From Siphonodentalium dalli (taxonomy: Eukaryota; Mollusca; Scaphopoda; Gadilida; Siphonodentaliidae), in assembly GCA_032622095.1 (NCBI GenBank), contig CP136064.1, positions 219,930,205 to 219,994,204 of the forward strand: a stretch of DNA of 64,000 bases, in the 5' to 3' direction. Under the pieces are notes generated by a model. The model had not been told where the DNA came from. It worked only from the letters and a program-made list of their open reading frames with translations, and ran no database searches. Below, in pieces: positions 33,301-48,300 of the stretch (its first letter is position 1; each line of letters starts with the position of its first letter). Made by a program: the position numbers and the translations under genes.

Positions 33301-36300
33301 CAAATAGGAATATGTTCATTTTTGATGAGTTAGTTCGACCAAATGTTCCAATATAGGTCAAGATACATTCATATTAATTATATACAAAGAATTTCTAAAG
33401 TTAGTTTGGTTTAACCCTTTACCCAACAAACCGGCCAAATAAAGCTTCAACAGCCTAAAATACCTTGGGTCTGTCTCAATAAAACCATACAAATATGGAT
33501 ATCATTGGAACCGGCTCATTGACCACATTGTGATGGTTATAGTTATGCCCTGTGCCAATGCATTCTCTTATATATGCGAGTCGACCATAGGTCGCCTCGC
33601 ATATATAAGAGAATGCATTGGCCTAAAAAAAAACTTTTTACCATTTTTTCTTACATTCTTTAACAATTTTATAATTTTTAATGTGTTAAGCCAATGCATT
33701 CTCTTATATATGCGAGGCGACCTATGGTCGACTCGCATATATAAGAGAATGCATTGGCACAGGGCCGTTCTGTTGGGTAAAGGGTTAACTAAAGAGAGTT
33801 TAGCAACATGCTGTGGTTTCTTAGACTAAATACTGGCTCAATGACACTGATGTTCTAATATGTTCGCCGTCATGAGAGACCAGCACAATGAATCCGCCAT
33901 TTTGTAAATGACGCCACAAAGAGCATCCGGTTGCTATCCAACTTTATGGGTTGCCATTGATTCCTTCCGAAAGCAATAAATCGATTACTAAAATAACCTT
34001 TAAACTTAACAATGATTGTATGTACATAGATATTTTGTCGCTAAAATCTTGAGAGAGGAGAGAAATGTGACTGGTTACCAAACTCTCAGTCAGCCATCTA
34101 CAAATCATGCTAAAATATGTATCTTTGTTTGTAGTGAAGTGAACAGAGGGAAAGAGGTATCAAAGCAAGGGCGAAAGGCATCATGTAATAACTGGCCTGC
34201 TATGTCAATTATTTATGTCCAAGCTTTTAAATAGTGTGTCTGTCATTTGCAGAATGAGGTCCCCAGAGCTGCCCAGATGGCGAAATTAGTGATGCACAGC
34301 GGGCTAGCATCACCAAATTCACCCTCTGGGGTCCTCATTCTGCTTAGGCCTCATCTTCTGGGAAGTGTCTATAGTCTCAAATTAACACTTTTTTTTAGAT
34401 ACTTTTCCCTTCTGTTCAATTTCTGTATCCCCTAATTTGCAGAAGATAAAATGCATAATCGAGTGAGTAATGGGTGAACAACACAAACTTCAACTGGGGA
34501 AATTCAATCTGATCCCAGGTCTCCCATAGGGTTTGAGGGCAATTGAGGCAAATGCAGAATGAGGTCCCCAGAGGGTGAATTTGGCGATGCTAGCCTTCTG
34601 TGCTGGATAATCACTAAATTCACCCTCTGGGACCTCATTTTGCAAATGTCTGACACACTAATTGAAGGCTTGCATATGTCCACTTACACTGCATGCTCCA
34701 AATGAGGCAGCACCGCATGAAGAATATCGAGATTTGTCTCCTCTGATTTGCACAGTATAAATATCAGTTCATCCATGGAAAGAATTTCCTGCTCACAATT
34801 TTCAATCAAACCCTGCAAACAAAACAAATAAATAAGCGACAGAATAGACATAATACTACACACATTTAATTTGAAAATATTTTAACCCTTCCATGACTGG
34901 AGCTTCTTGAAATCTTGCGATAACACTGTGCCATTGCATTCTCTTATATATGCGAGTCTCCCATAGGGAGCCTCGCATTTATAAGAGAATACATTGGCCT
35001 AACAATATTTACCTCAAACTTTAAGCCATGCATTCTTTAACAGATGCTATGCTCTCTATGTGAGACTCACATATATAAGAGAATTCCATGGCACATGATT
35101 TATAATGCTGCACTAGCGCAACTCCCATCATGAAAGGGTTAAATAAAGATGAAAGTGTCAATGACACTGTAGCTCAACTTGGAAAGGGAATAATTTCATG
35201 TGTTACAGTCAATGGAGTGATTAGGAATGTGGAAAGGCCTAGTTATGCAAAGAGTAAAATCCAAGATGGCCACTGGCAGCCATGTTTTTTTGCCGAATGA
35301 ACCCAAAAAGACTTGTTTCCATTTACAAGTCATTGTTAACATCCATCACAAATTTCATGATGATCCGACAAGAGATACGACCTGTAGCTTGTGTCAAAGG
35401 ATTTAGTCATGTAAAGAGTAAAATCCAAGATGGCTGCTGGTAGCCATGTTTTTTGTCCAAATGACCCCAAAATCACTCGTTCCCATCTACATGTCATTGT
35501 TAACATCCATGACAAATTTCATGATGATCCGACCAAAGCTACAACTTGTAGCCTGTGCCAAAGGATTTAGTCATGCAAAGAGTAATATCCAAGATGGCTG
35601 CTGGTGGCCATGTTTTTTGGCCGATTGACCCCAAAATGACTCGTTCCTATCCACATGTCAATGTCAACAGCCATGACAAATTTCATGAAGATCCGACCAA
35701 AGCTACGACCTGTAGCCCGTGCCAAAGGATTTAGTCATGCAAAGAGTAAAATCCAAGATGGCCACTGGTGGCCATGTTTTTTAGCCGAACGACCCCAAAA
35801 TAATATTTTTTTACCCAAAATATGTATCTCCTATAATAAATATCTTGGACACTGAAACTAATGGTTATATATTCTTGTTTGCAAGATTCTAGAAGAAGTC
35901 GTTTTAAAAATCGGTACGCAATACACTTGTCAAATGCCAATTAATGGCGATTATATCTTTGGACCAATCATGCGAGTCCTTTCACTATAACAGCGATTGA
36001 AAGACAAGACCTCATTCATTTTAATTTCTTCCTCCTGTGTGTTTGATGCGTTTGACCGAGTGCGCGGGGCGGGAATGTTGATCCCAACTGGGAGGGCCCT
36101 TGCTGTGTTCAGTGTCCAAGATATTTATTATAGGAGATACATATTTTGGGTAAAAAAATATTTTATCTCCGTCAAATATATCTTGGACACTGAAACTAAT
36201 GGTTATAATTAATATTCTTGAAGAGGAGGAGGCCACGAGGCAGATAATCCGACTATGTCCATGAAACCCACCTGCTGAAGCAGAAAAGACCTGCATCCTG

Positions 36301-39300
36301 TACCAAAAAGATTTCTTGGTAGACATGTGCCAAAAAATACATCATTGTGTCCCATATGTAATAGTTCAGATAAACTCAAAAACAACTGAGCCTCCTAAAA
36401 GGAAACACCACATACTTCATGTGCCCTACTAGTAATGATCACAGGGTGAAGGTGTCCAGGATAAACATTGGTCATAGGCAAGGGGGATAACTCTTTCATT
36501 CATGTACCTAATAGGATAAAGGAACCTACCCCACCCCCCTCCTTAGAGGATGAAGCAGCATAGATGGTGTGAGGTGGTCACTGAAAGATACATCCCAAAT
36601 CTAGAAGTAAAATTGAAAATGAGCGTAGTTCAGACGATAATGTCTATGGAGCTGAACGGTCAATATTCATGATATGTTCGGCTAAGTGAGTAGAGCGCCA
36701 ATTTCCCCTGTGAGATATAGCACCCGCATACTAACTTATCAGGTTCACACACACGATCAAGTCCATAATACGTCTAGGTTTGTCTCATAAAAGCGGCCTA
36801 ATTGTTGAATAAAAATCTAACAGATTAGAAGGCCCAAAACTATAAAGACAGGTCTCAACAACACCTGGAATACCCTGACGGGATAAGAACGGAGGTGAGA
36901 ATGGAGGCGAAAGAAACTTATTCAGGAGCAGTTCCTGAATGCGGCACATAGCCAGAGCAATGCGATATGGCAGAAAGCAGACTGACCGAGGAAACCTCAA
37001 AGTACAAAGAATGAAGGTAATATTGTACAAAACACTCAGTCGAATGAATGCCATTTGTCGGCGACTAGGAACAATGAGGTAGCCAAGGCAAGTACCGAGT
37101 GGACAGAGGAAAATTCATTGTTTCCTGTCTCTGCGAAGGTTGTGGAAGCCGCGACTACAAATAGAGGAGGCATGACCACCAACAGACTCCGAGCCTGCAG
37201 TGCAGGCTGTACCGGGTTGGCAGAGGAAATTCCATTGTTGACCGTCTCTGCGAAGGTTGTGGAAGCCGCGACTACAAATAGAGGAGGCATGACCACGAAC
37301 AGACCCTGAGCCTGCTGCGTAAATGTAAAATATTGTAAATTATTACTTCTAATACATTTGGATAGGATTTTGTCAGGGACCAAACTCTAAACTGGAGCTT
37401 AGTGGAGACGACAACACAATATTGCATCCAGTGCAGTGTTAAAAAATCCCGACGAGAACCCGAATGAGCATCGGTTTTTTCTATTAAGTATTGTTTTATG
37501 CAAACAAAAACGATATTTGTTCGAAGTGATTCTCGTAAATAAAACAAAATTGAAATATTTGTTAATGAAAATATCCACCCACGGACTACTGTCATTAATA
37601 AGACAGTATTGTAGAATAAAAGATTGTTGAACAATTGTAAAACTAAATTGCGAAAATTGGAAAACACGTGCGTAGTGCACGAAATTAGGCAACTGCGTGT
37701 TGTCGTTCGCAATAGCATAAAGAGAAACGTTCATGAGAAATGAACAGATAAAAAATGCGACTTATCTTGCGTCTAGAAGAATTTAAAATGAATGAGGTCT
37801 TGTCTTTCAATCGCTGTTATAGTGAAAGGACTCGCATGATATAATCGCCTTAATTGGCATTTGACAAGTGCGCGTACTCGAGGTATTGCGTACCGATTTT
37901 TAAAACGACTTCTTCTAGAATCTTGCAAACAAGAATATATAACCATTAGTTTCAGTGTCCATAATATATTTGATGGAGATATGACTCGTTCCCATCTACA
38001 TATCAATATTAACATCCATGACAAATTTCATGATGATCAGAAGAACAGTACGACCTGTAGCCCGTGCTAATGGATTGAATTTTGAAATCCAAGATGGCCG
38101 TTTTTTTGCCGAATGACCCCAAAATGACTCGTTCCCATCTACATGTCAATATCAACAGCCATGACAAATTTCATAATGATCCGACCAAAGGTACAACCTG
38201 TAGCCCGTGCTAAAGGAAATTGTTGACGAATACACGCACACACACACGGACGACGGATACCAAGCCATGGCAATAGCTCAAACTTTACAAAGTAAAGTTA
38301 AGTTGAGCTAACAATGAAGAATCGAAGATAAAAAATTAACGTTTCTACAGGTTTTTATCATTAAGTTCAAGGAATGTTTAACCTTTATATTACTGAATAT
38401 ATTCCGCCATATGTTTCTGAATCTAATTGGAATGTTACATTCTTCATTTACAGGAATGTTACAGGAAATAGTAGTATAAGCAGGCGGCTTACAGAAAACA
38501 TTCCAAGGTCCCATCTTTATGATTGTTCAGACAATAAGTTTAACCCTTTGAGTGCCAGGGGCCGATCTCATCGGCCCTAAACCTACAAAATAAGTCTGTT
38601 AAAAAATAAAAGAATAAATTATTAAAATTGTAAAAAATTGTAAAAAAAAAAAAAAATTGGTAGGCCAATGCATTCTCTTATATATCCGAGGTGACCTATG
38701 GTCGACTCGCATATATAAGAGAATGCATTGGCACAGGGTATATGGGTTGATACAAAAATCGACCTGGCACTCAAAGGGTTAACCCTTTCATGATGGGAGC
38801 TGAGCTGGTGCAGCAATAAAGATCCTGTGCCAGTGCATTCTCTTACATATGTGAGTCTCCCATAGAGAGACATATACTACCATATCCTACATATACTAAT
38901 TAGCTTGACTTACCTGTGCTGCTGAGATACCCTGAGGAATCCAGTCCTTCATAGCGAATCTGGCAGATTCTGACAGCGTGTATCCACAGCTAATGGATGC
39001 CGTGTAAACCCTTGGGAATACTACCACAAATTGTCGTGATCGCTGTATACACTTACTGATGGGCACACCCTTCTCTATCAGTAACTTAGGTGAAACCTGC
39101 AAAGTATTGATTATATAAATGATCATGTGTAAAAGGTCTATATATTAATAGTATCTATTCAATATCCATTAAGCCTTTCTTTACTAAAAACTGATTGTGA
39201 TGAATACTTACCTTCAGAAATATTTGTTGAAGATATTATCTCAACATTTCCCACAAATGAATAGGACTTAACTGCACTTGTATAATCTTATATTTCCTGA

Positions 39301-42300
39301 CAAATAATAGACTATTCCAATGTATGCTTTTATAACTCATGGCAGAATTAATTTAGTAAAGAACGACAAGATTAATCCTTTCATGTGCTGGTGCAGCATT
39401 AAAGATCTTGTGACAGTGCATTCTCTGATGAGAGACTCCTTTCATACTGCAATTTGTTTATTTTCAAACACATACAGAGGTGACTAGATGGTTTCCGATT
39501 CCATATCCTATATGGCAACAAGCCATATCCAGTTGAATGAACATGGCTACTTAGGAACTCGCTTCATTTCTGCATACATTGATTTACATGGTCAATTTAT
39601 AGGGACCATCCTACAGGGCGAATTGGGAGATATATTCTCCCTAAATTGTGACACGTCCCCATAATTTTGTCTTAGGGAGAAGTGACTTCTCTCTCATATA
39701 CCAGTATGCATACATGTACGTCCCTACAGCGTATTTAAACTATTTTTTCTTATTATAATTGTGTATTTACTCATTATAATGGTTTTATAAATGGGCTGTT
39801 GTATTGCATAATACTTAGTGGGTCATAGAATGGTGATGTTGGGGTGTAAATTGAACTTGGATCCATTATGACGTCTCCCTGATAACAGTCAACTTCTACC
39901 TAATTGTCAAGTAGGGAGAAGTGATTTCTCACAATTTGAAAACTCAATGCTGGTCCGTGGAAATTGACGTCAATTATTCCTATTCTCATATTGCCACAAT
40001 ATCGAAAATGGTTACCATTAAGGATACGACAATAAATGAGAACAATGAGAACATTATGTACCTTTGACACTTCTTAAATATTGAATAGAATTATTGTTAT
40101 TCATTCATTCTGTTATGACATCAAGCACAATATCAGTTTTTATTAATTAGCTATAGGTTATCGGCCGCAATAAGTAAAAATCTGCCCGCGTCATAAGTAA
40201 CAAAAGTCGGCCAATAAGTGGAAAACAGGGCCAATAAGTAAAAAAGTCGGCCAATAAGTAGAAAGGCGGCCAATAAGTCAACGGTAACGTAAATGACGTC
40301 ATATGTATTTAACTCAATCGGCAAAGAATATTGGGTCGACGGAAGATAGATTGCAGTTGATTTTGGATGACTTACGGACAGTCACTGTTTTTGAGAGTAA
40401 ATATACATGTACGTGGATGAACTACCTGAATGCGTATCAATATCATTCCCAGTGGAAACTGACAGTACTGTGAAATCGCTGCAAGTTCTTCACAAAGTTC
40501 ACAAGAATAAAAAATTGCTGGAATAATTGTTAATTTAACACATCGTATATAATTTAACACATCGTATATATCTATGTTAATATATTCTTCCTGTGAAACA
40601 ATTATTACCAATGTTGCTAATTAATAAAATACTTATTAATTGGTTGTTTCCACATTGACTCAGTTATGAGGCCTCGGTCTGTCGTATTAGCCTTCGTCCT
40701 GCGGCCTCAGGCCAATACGACAGACCTCAGCCTCATAACTCGGCCAATATAGAAACAACCAATTAAAAACATATAAAACAGTGGGTTATTCATGCCATCA
40801 GTCCTTTCATTGTGGTAAGGAAAGAAAAATTCCTAGACATTACATTTTGATGGTTGTTGCTCAGTGATAGTTAATTTTTCTGAAGCAAGTAATTTACATT
40901 GTGCAGAAATTAGAAAGATCCATCTATAACCAGATACAGTGTGCAATGAATCAAAGCAAGTGACTGCACTACTGACCATTATAGTATCTTCTTTAAGCCA
41001 CTTTGTTCCTGACCGAACATAAGAAGGTACCAATTCAGTTAAGGCTTCACGGAACATATCTTCTGAGTCAGATGGCACGCAATACCTGAAATCAGATTAA
41101 AATGAAGGGATTGTTAAATGAAGATTGTGTGCATGCCAAATATTATGCCAGGATAGCACAAACATAATAATTTCAATAAAGAAAGATAACTTTATAATGA
41201 AAAATGCAGACAACATCATTGGACACTTCTTTGAAAGCTCAAATGATGGTAACTTTCCATGGCAAATTTTAATGAGATTCAGTAATCATGTTGGGGAATC
41301 ACATGGTTTCAAGTTGATGACTATAATGAATACAAAATGACCGAGGCGATCATCAACGACACCAGAAACGAGGAAAAAGGTAATAAACTAGGATAACTAT
41401 ATATTACATATTATTTTGGCAGCTACGAGCATATGATTTTTTTTCTTCAAACAAGCTGATACCCTATTTGTCTCCATACTCACAGTTGCTTGTACTAATA
41501 ATCTGACCAAAGTTGTTAGTCAAAGGATTCTCCTAGATGTATGGACCTCTGACTGGCAACTTTGGTCAGAATGTTATAGAAAACTACTGAGTATTTCCGA
41601 ACAAAAAAGGCATCAACTAGTTTTTAAAATTAATTAGCATAAGCTCGTAACAGTCAAAATGCTATATTTTGTGTCAGTTCCTAATATATTATGTTTATGT
41701 GCAATTGCACTCGCCTCAGCCATTTTGAATGCATGGTACTCACCAACCTCGAAACCACATGATTCCCCACCATGGTAATACATGGCTGAGATATTATGTG
41801 TTGGGCACAAAATAAACATCTCCAGATAAAGAATAACTCTAGAATGAAAAATGGAAACAACATCATTAGGACCCTCTATTAGAAATATTGCAGGCAGCTG
41901 TTCCAGGTGGCTAATATCTACCAAAGTTTCTAAGATCTAAAATGAAGAAATAGACAGACAGGTGGAGGACAATTCAGATTCAATCCAATATTATCCCCAT
42001 TGCTGGAATATGGGTGCATATTTTGGAATATTTAGGAAGTTTCTATATCCTCTAATATGCAGAAGATAAAATGCATAATTGAGGTGACTAATGGGTGACC
42101 ATCACCAACTTCAACTGGGGAACTTCAATCTGATCCTAGGTCTCCCAAAGCAGTTGAGGCCTAAGCAGAATGAGGTTCCTAGAGGGTGAATTTGGTGATG
42201 CTAGCCAACATTGCAGGATAGCATCACTAAACTCACCCTCTGGGAACCTCATACTGCAAATGACACGATATTTGCAGGCTTGTCTAGGAGGACATGAAAA

Positions 42301-45300
42301 CTTCATGATGATTTGACAATAATGCTACCTACCATATGAGATCATCAGAGCTAGAGTGGAGATACTGAATGTACGGAAGAAAATGGTGGTCTGTCGTCCA
42401 ACATGATGTGGAGTACAACATTCCTACATGTAAAACTGGAATAGCAGCCACTGTAAATAATAAAAAAATATTTCAATTTATTCTTTGATTCCCAAGTACA
42501 AAATGTAGATTCTCAAATCCAATTCTTAAAAAATTAGAATGTGACCTGTATTTACAAGTGATTAATAGACAATCGGATAACTATGACTTAAGTTAACATC
42601 TGGACAACAAAATAATCAGCAAATTCTAAGTCAAATGAAAGTGACACTGACACTGACTGTAGCTCAACTTTGTAAAGAAGGTATTTTTTTTGTGATGAGC
42701 AATGAATAGAGAGATTAAAAAGGAGTGTAAAAAATTAGCAGTAAAGGATTTAGTCATACACAGAGTAAAATCCAAGATGGCAGCTGGCGGCCATGTTTTT
42801 TGGTCGATGACCCCAAAATGACTCGTTCCCATCTACATTTCATTATTAACATCCATGACAAATTTTAAGATTATCAAACTAAAGGTACGACCTGTAGCTT
42901 AAAGGATTTAGTCATTCAAAGAGTAAAATTCAAGATGGCTGCTGGTTGCCATGTTTTTTGTCGGAATAACCCCCAAAATGACTCGTTCCCATCTACATGT
43001 CATTATTAACATTCTTGACAAATTTTATGATGATGAGACTAAAGGTACGACCTGTAGCCCGTGCTAAAGGATTTAGTCATAGTGTAAAATCCAAGATGGC
43101 TGCTGGTGGCCATGTTTTGGGCCGAATGACCCCAAAATGACTCATTCCCATCTACATGTCATTGTTAACATCCACGACAAATTTTATGATGATCAGACTA
43201 AAGGTACGACCTGTAGCCCGTGCTAAAGAATTTAGTCATACAAAGAGTAAAATCCAAGATGGCTGCTGGCGGCCATGTTTTTTGGCCGAATGACCCCAAA
43301 ATTAATTGTTCCCATCTACATGTTAATATTAACATCCATGACAAATTTCATGATGATCAGACGAACAGTACGACCTGTGGCCCGTGCTAATGAATTAAAT
43401 TTTAAAATCAAAGATGGCCGCTGGCGGCCATGTTTTTTGTCGGAATGACCCCAAAATGACTCGTTCCCATCTACATTCCAATTTCAACAGCCATGACAAA
43501 TTTCATGATGATCAGACAAAAGGTACGACCTGTAGCCCGTGCTAAACGATTTAGTCATACAAAGAGTAAAACCCAAGATGGCTGCTGGCGGCCATGTTTT
43601 TTATCGGAATGACCCCAAAATGACTCGTTCCCATCTACATTCCAATTTCAACAGCCATGACAAATTTGATGATGATCAGACTGAAGGTACGACCTGTAGC
43701 CTGTGCTAAAGAATTTAGTCATACAAAGAGTAAAATCCAAGATGGCTGCTGGCGGCCATGTTTTTTGGCCGAATGACCCCAAAATGACTCATTCCCATCT
43801 ACATATCAATATTAACAGCCATGACAAATTTCATGATGATCAGACGAACAGTACGACCTGTGGCCCGTGTTAATGGATTAAATTTTGAAATCAAAGATGG
43901 CAGCTGGCGGCCATGTTTTTTGTCCAAATGACCCCATAATGACCCATCTACATTCCAATTTCAAAAGCCATGACAAATTTCATAATGATCAGACTAAAGG
44001 TACGATCTGTAGCCCGTGCTAAAGGATTTAGTCATAGTGTAAAATCCAAGATGGCTGCTGGTGGCCATGTTTTGGGCCGAATGACCCCAAAATGACTCAT
44101 TCCCATCTACATGTCATTGTTAACATCCACGACAAATTTTATGATGATCAGACTAAAGGTACGACCTGTAGCCCGTGCTAAAGAATTTAGTCATACAAAG
44201 AGTAAAATCCAAGATGGCTGCTGGCGGCCATGTTTTTTGGCCGAATGACCCCAAAATTAATTGTTCCCATCTACATGTTAATATTAACATCCATGACAAA
44301 TTTCATGATGATCAGACGAACAGTACGACCTGTGGCCCGTGCTAATGAATTAAATTTTAAAATCAAAGATGGCCGCTGGCGGCCATGTTTTTTGTCGGAA
44401 TGACCCCAAAATGACTCGTTCCCATCTACATTCCAATTTCAACAGCCATGACAAATTTCATGATGATCAGACAAAAGGTACGACCTGTAGCCCGTGCTAA
44501 ACGATTTAGTCATACAAAGAGTAAAACCCAAGATGGCTGCTGGCGGCCATGTTTTTTATCGGAATGACCCCAAAATGACTCGTTCCCATCTACATTCCAA
44601 TTTCAACAGCCATGACAAATTTGATGATGATCAGACTGAAGGTACGACCTGTAGCCCGTGCTAAAGAATTTAGTCATACAAAGAGTAAAATCCAAGATGG
44701 CTGCTGGTGGCCATGTTTTTTGGCCGAATGACCCCAAAATGACTCATTCCCATCTACATATCAATATTAACAGCCATGACAAATTTCATGATGATCAGAC
44801 GAACAGTACGACCTGTGGCCCGTGTTAATGGATTAAATTTTGAAATCAAAGATGGCAGCTGGCGGCCATGTTTTTTGTCCAAATGACCCCATAATGACCC
44901 ATCTACATTCCAATTTCAAAAGCCATGACAAATTTCATAATGATCAGACTAAAGGTACGATCTGTAGCCCGTGCTAAAGGATTTAGTCATACAAAGAGTA
45001 AAATCCAAGATGGCTGCTGGCGGCCATGTTTTTTGCCCGAATGACCCAAAAAATGACTCGTTCCCATCTACATGTCATTGTTAACATCCATGACACATTT
45101 TATGATGATCTGACTAAAGGTACGACCTGTAGCCTGTGTCAAAGGATTTAGTCATGCAAAGAGTAAAATCTAATATGGCTGCCGGCGGCCATGTTTTTTG
45201 GCCCAATGACCCCAAAATTACTCGTTCCCATCTACATGTCAATATTAACATCCATGACAAATTTCATGACAATAAGATGAACAGTACAGCCTGTAGCCCG

Positions 45301-48300
45301 TGCTAATGGATTGAATTTTGAAATCCAAGATGGCCGCTGGCGGCCATGTTTTTTTTCCGAATGACCCCAAAATGACTCGTTCCCATCTACATGTCAATGT
45401 CAACATCCATGACACATTTCATAATAATTGGACCAAAGGTACGAACTGTAGCCCATGCTAAAGGAAATTGTTGACGCATCACACACGCACACACACACAC
45501 ACTCGCACACACAGATACCAAGCCATGGCAATAGCTCAAACTTTACCAAGTAAAGTTGAGCTAAAAAGGGCATAACTTCATCAGAAATGGTCGTACCGGA
45601 CCCATGGCAAAATTATAATTTGACTGTAAATGTCTCATATGAAGACCACATACCAAGTTTAATAAAATTCTGTAAAAATATTATTCTTGACAACGAATGT
45701 TTTGGACATATAGACGCTTCTCATTTTCATATAGATCTAGTCCCCCGAAAAAATGTCTTCAGGGGACAATATTAATTAGATTCATTTGTTGGAAAGTTCT
45801 GATAATATAAGCAGTCAACTGGTAGAGGAACATCATGTGGATTCCCACTAAATTATTTGTAGAAATGTTCAGATAACAAGTTATTAGATTAACAGTCCTA
45901 AAACACAATTAATCAAATAACTACCCACCAAATATCCACACTATCAAACGGTTAAATATATTATGCAACCTAATATGCAATGCAACTGCCTATTTTCCCA
46001 TTTTGTAAGGTCAATCATGGGGGTATCATTATGAAGACACTGTAACAATGGAGATTATCTCCATTAATACTGTTAAAATTTCGATGGATTTGAGAGTATA
46101 TTAAGTCTGTATATTAGTATTAAGCGACCCAATGTGATCACTGGGATGTGATCAAAATGAAAAATTACTGTGCCTAATTTGTTGCAAGAATATTACCAGT
46201 AGCTTTAGATCTATAGTTAATCAAGTCAATCTTACCTGATGTCGCTGGACTAACGTGAAGTACTGAAGAAGGGTTAGAACTTAAATTGTTCAGGTTCCAC
46301 GGGTGTCTGCAAACAAGAGAAAAAGTTGGTTCTCAAAAAATGAATTCAAACATTCAACAAACTTGGAAATTTTTCAATAGACTGGTATAGAATTTACTAC
46401 CCTTAATTTGAGGCCTCAAAATTATGTCACTTTAAAGGCCTACTTAATTTTCAAGTCACCGATTTTTTTTTTATAGTGCCTTGATATATGGTATTAAAAC
46501 AATCTATGCCATAAAATATGCTTGAAATACTATAATTCATCACCATTTGGAAAGTCTGTGTCTCAGAAGGTGCCCATAGAGTAATAAAAAATTCCCCTTC
46601 CTTTGAAAATAATATTCTTTGTGCAGAAACATCAGCACAGAACTGACGTCGGTTTCTCAACAAAAACGACATGTTCACAGTTTATTACATCGAATAATTT
46701 GAAAATACAATGTTCTGGAGATTCCTCTTTCAAATGGTATATAATATGGCATATATTTTATACAATGTGATTTGGGGGTTCGAAAATTAAGTGCGCTTTT
46801 AATATGCAGTTAAATTTTAATTAGACCGTGTTTCATTTCAATCAACTTACGGTCTAAAGACTCTATTGGTTAAAATTATTTCAATTGGGAGAAATCCAGG
46901 CAATGAAATTACTTGAGCAACAAAAGATACATTGCTTAACCAATCAATAGCTTCCTGCAAATTCAATTAATATTAACAAATTCATACAATTCACACCTGC
47001 ATTATTTGACTGCAGTCTGATGAATTTATCGAATAAACTACATGTTAGCATCATGTATCTTAACTGATCAAACGTTGTATGTTCAAAATCAAAACTATTG
47101 TACGTTTCTTCATAATTGGGGAATGGTCAGACAGAACAAGTATACATGATAGAATTGTATTTGCAAAGATATTAAAAATTGGTTAAATCTAGTTACTATT
47201 TTATCCTAACCTCAGCTAACCTATGGGTATCACGTCACATGCCAAATAAGGATCACTGCAACTTTTGGTAATCGTATAGTAAATTGTCATGCGCATATTC
47301 TAAATAAGGAGATGATGCAACATGACCGCAGTACAGCTCTATTTATTAGAGAGTACTTATCACTATATCTTCATCAGATGTTCATTGCAAGCCTTGAAAT
47401 AGGGTGTCTGTCATTTGCAGAATGAGGTCCCCAGAGGGTGAATTTAGTGATGCTACCCCGCATAGCGGGCTAGCATCACCAAATTCACCCTCTGGGAACC
47501 TCTTTCTGCTGAGGTGTAAGCAGAATGAGGTCCACAGAGGGTGAATTTGGTGATGCTAGCCCGCTATGCGGGGTAGCATCACTAAATTCTCCCTCTGGGG
47601 ACCTCATCTGCAAATGACAGACACCCTATTTCAAGGCTTGGTTCATTGCCTTGTTCTTTATTATATAGCATCTGAATGCCGAAACTTGTATTCTGCATGT
47701 ATAGAGAAGCAAACCTTGAAACGTGCATATTATTATGAAAATTGGTTGGAGGAAGAGTGACTACTCTTGTATGTTTACATGACCTCAGATGCCTGCGTAT
47801 AGATCTATGCGTGAATCGCAATTATAAACATTGCCTTATTGGGATTCCTGAATATTAATGAGTTTTCACAAAATGGGAGATTTCCCCTTCATTTCTGAAA
47901 TTTATAATGCCAGTGACTGTTTAATATGTTGCCACTGTTTTCAACTGTTGCCTCTTTAATGAAATTTCCACAATATATTTACTGTGTACTCTTCAGGAAT
48001 GCCCAATCACTTATTAATTATCTATTGAGTATCTGCTAACAATATGAGACCAGTACTATTGAGACATATACCTTTGAGAGAAAGATATTTTCAAGATGTA
48101 CAGTAATGCTCAAAATAATCGACTCCTTAACCACAGCAGAATTATGGGTAATATTTCAGGATTTAGTCGGAAATATGGCTTGTTGCCATTCATCAGAAAG
48201 CTCTCAGTGAGAGCTTTCCGATGAATGACAACAAGCCATATTTCCGACTAAATCCTGAAAAATTACCCATAATTCTGCTGTGGTTTTGGAGTCGATTATT

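Larger units (their letters stand above)
35151..38316 (-). mobile_element. Composite tandem-unit element, copy 3, split by a 2.2-kb insertion
   Basis: It starts GATGAAAGTGTCAATGACAC and ends AAGTTAAGTTGAGCTA. Units run to CCGAACGACCCCAAAAT at about 35807 and resume at ATGACTCGTTCCCATC at about 37980, so the 35808-37979 segment is an insertion. Confidence 0.82.

Noticed and set aside
37272-37734. Overlapping 148- and 111-codon - strand frames
   Set aside because: They overlap each other and a + strand frame in a repeat-bearing transposon interior. The residue composition (F, L, C rich) is typical of random AT-rich translation.
40860-40976. Extension of JARID2 exon 11 past 40977
   Set aside because: The frame stays open, but the reading departs from the JmjC family and the GTCAGT donor plus the next exon (VSPKLL) restores it.
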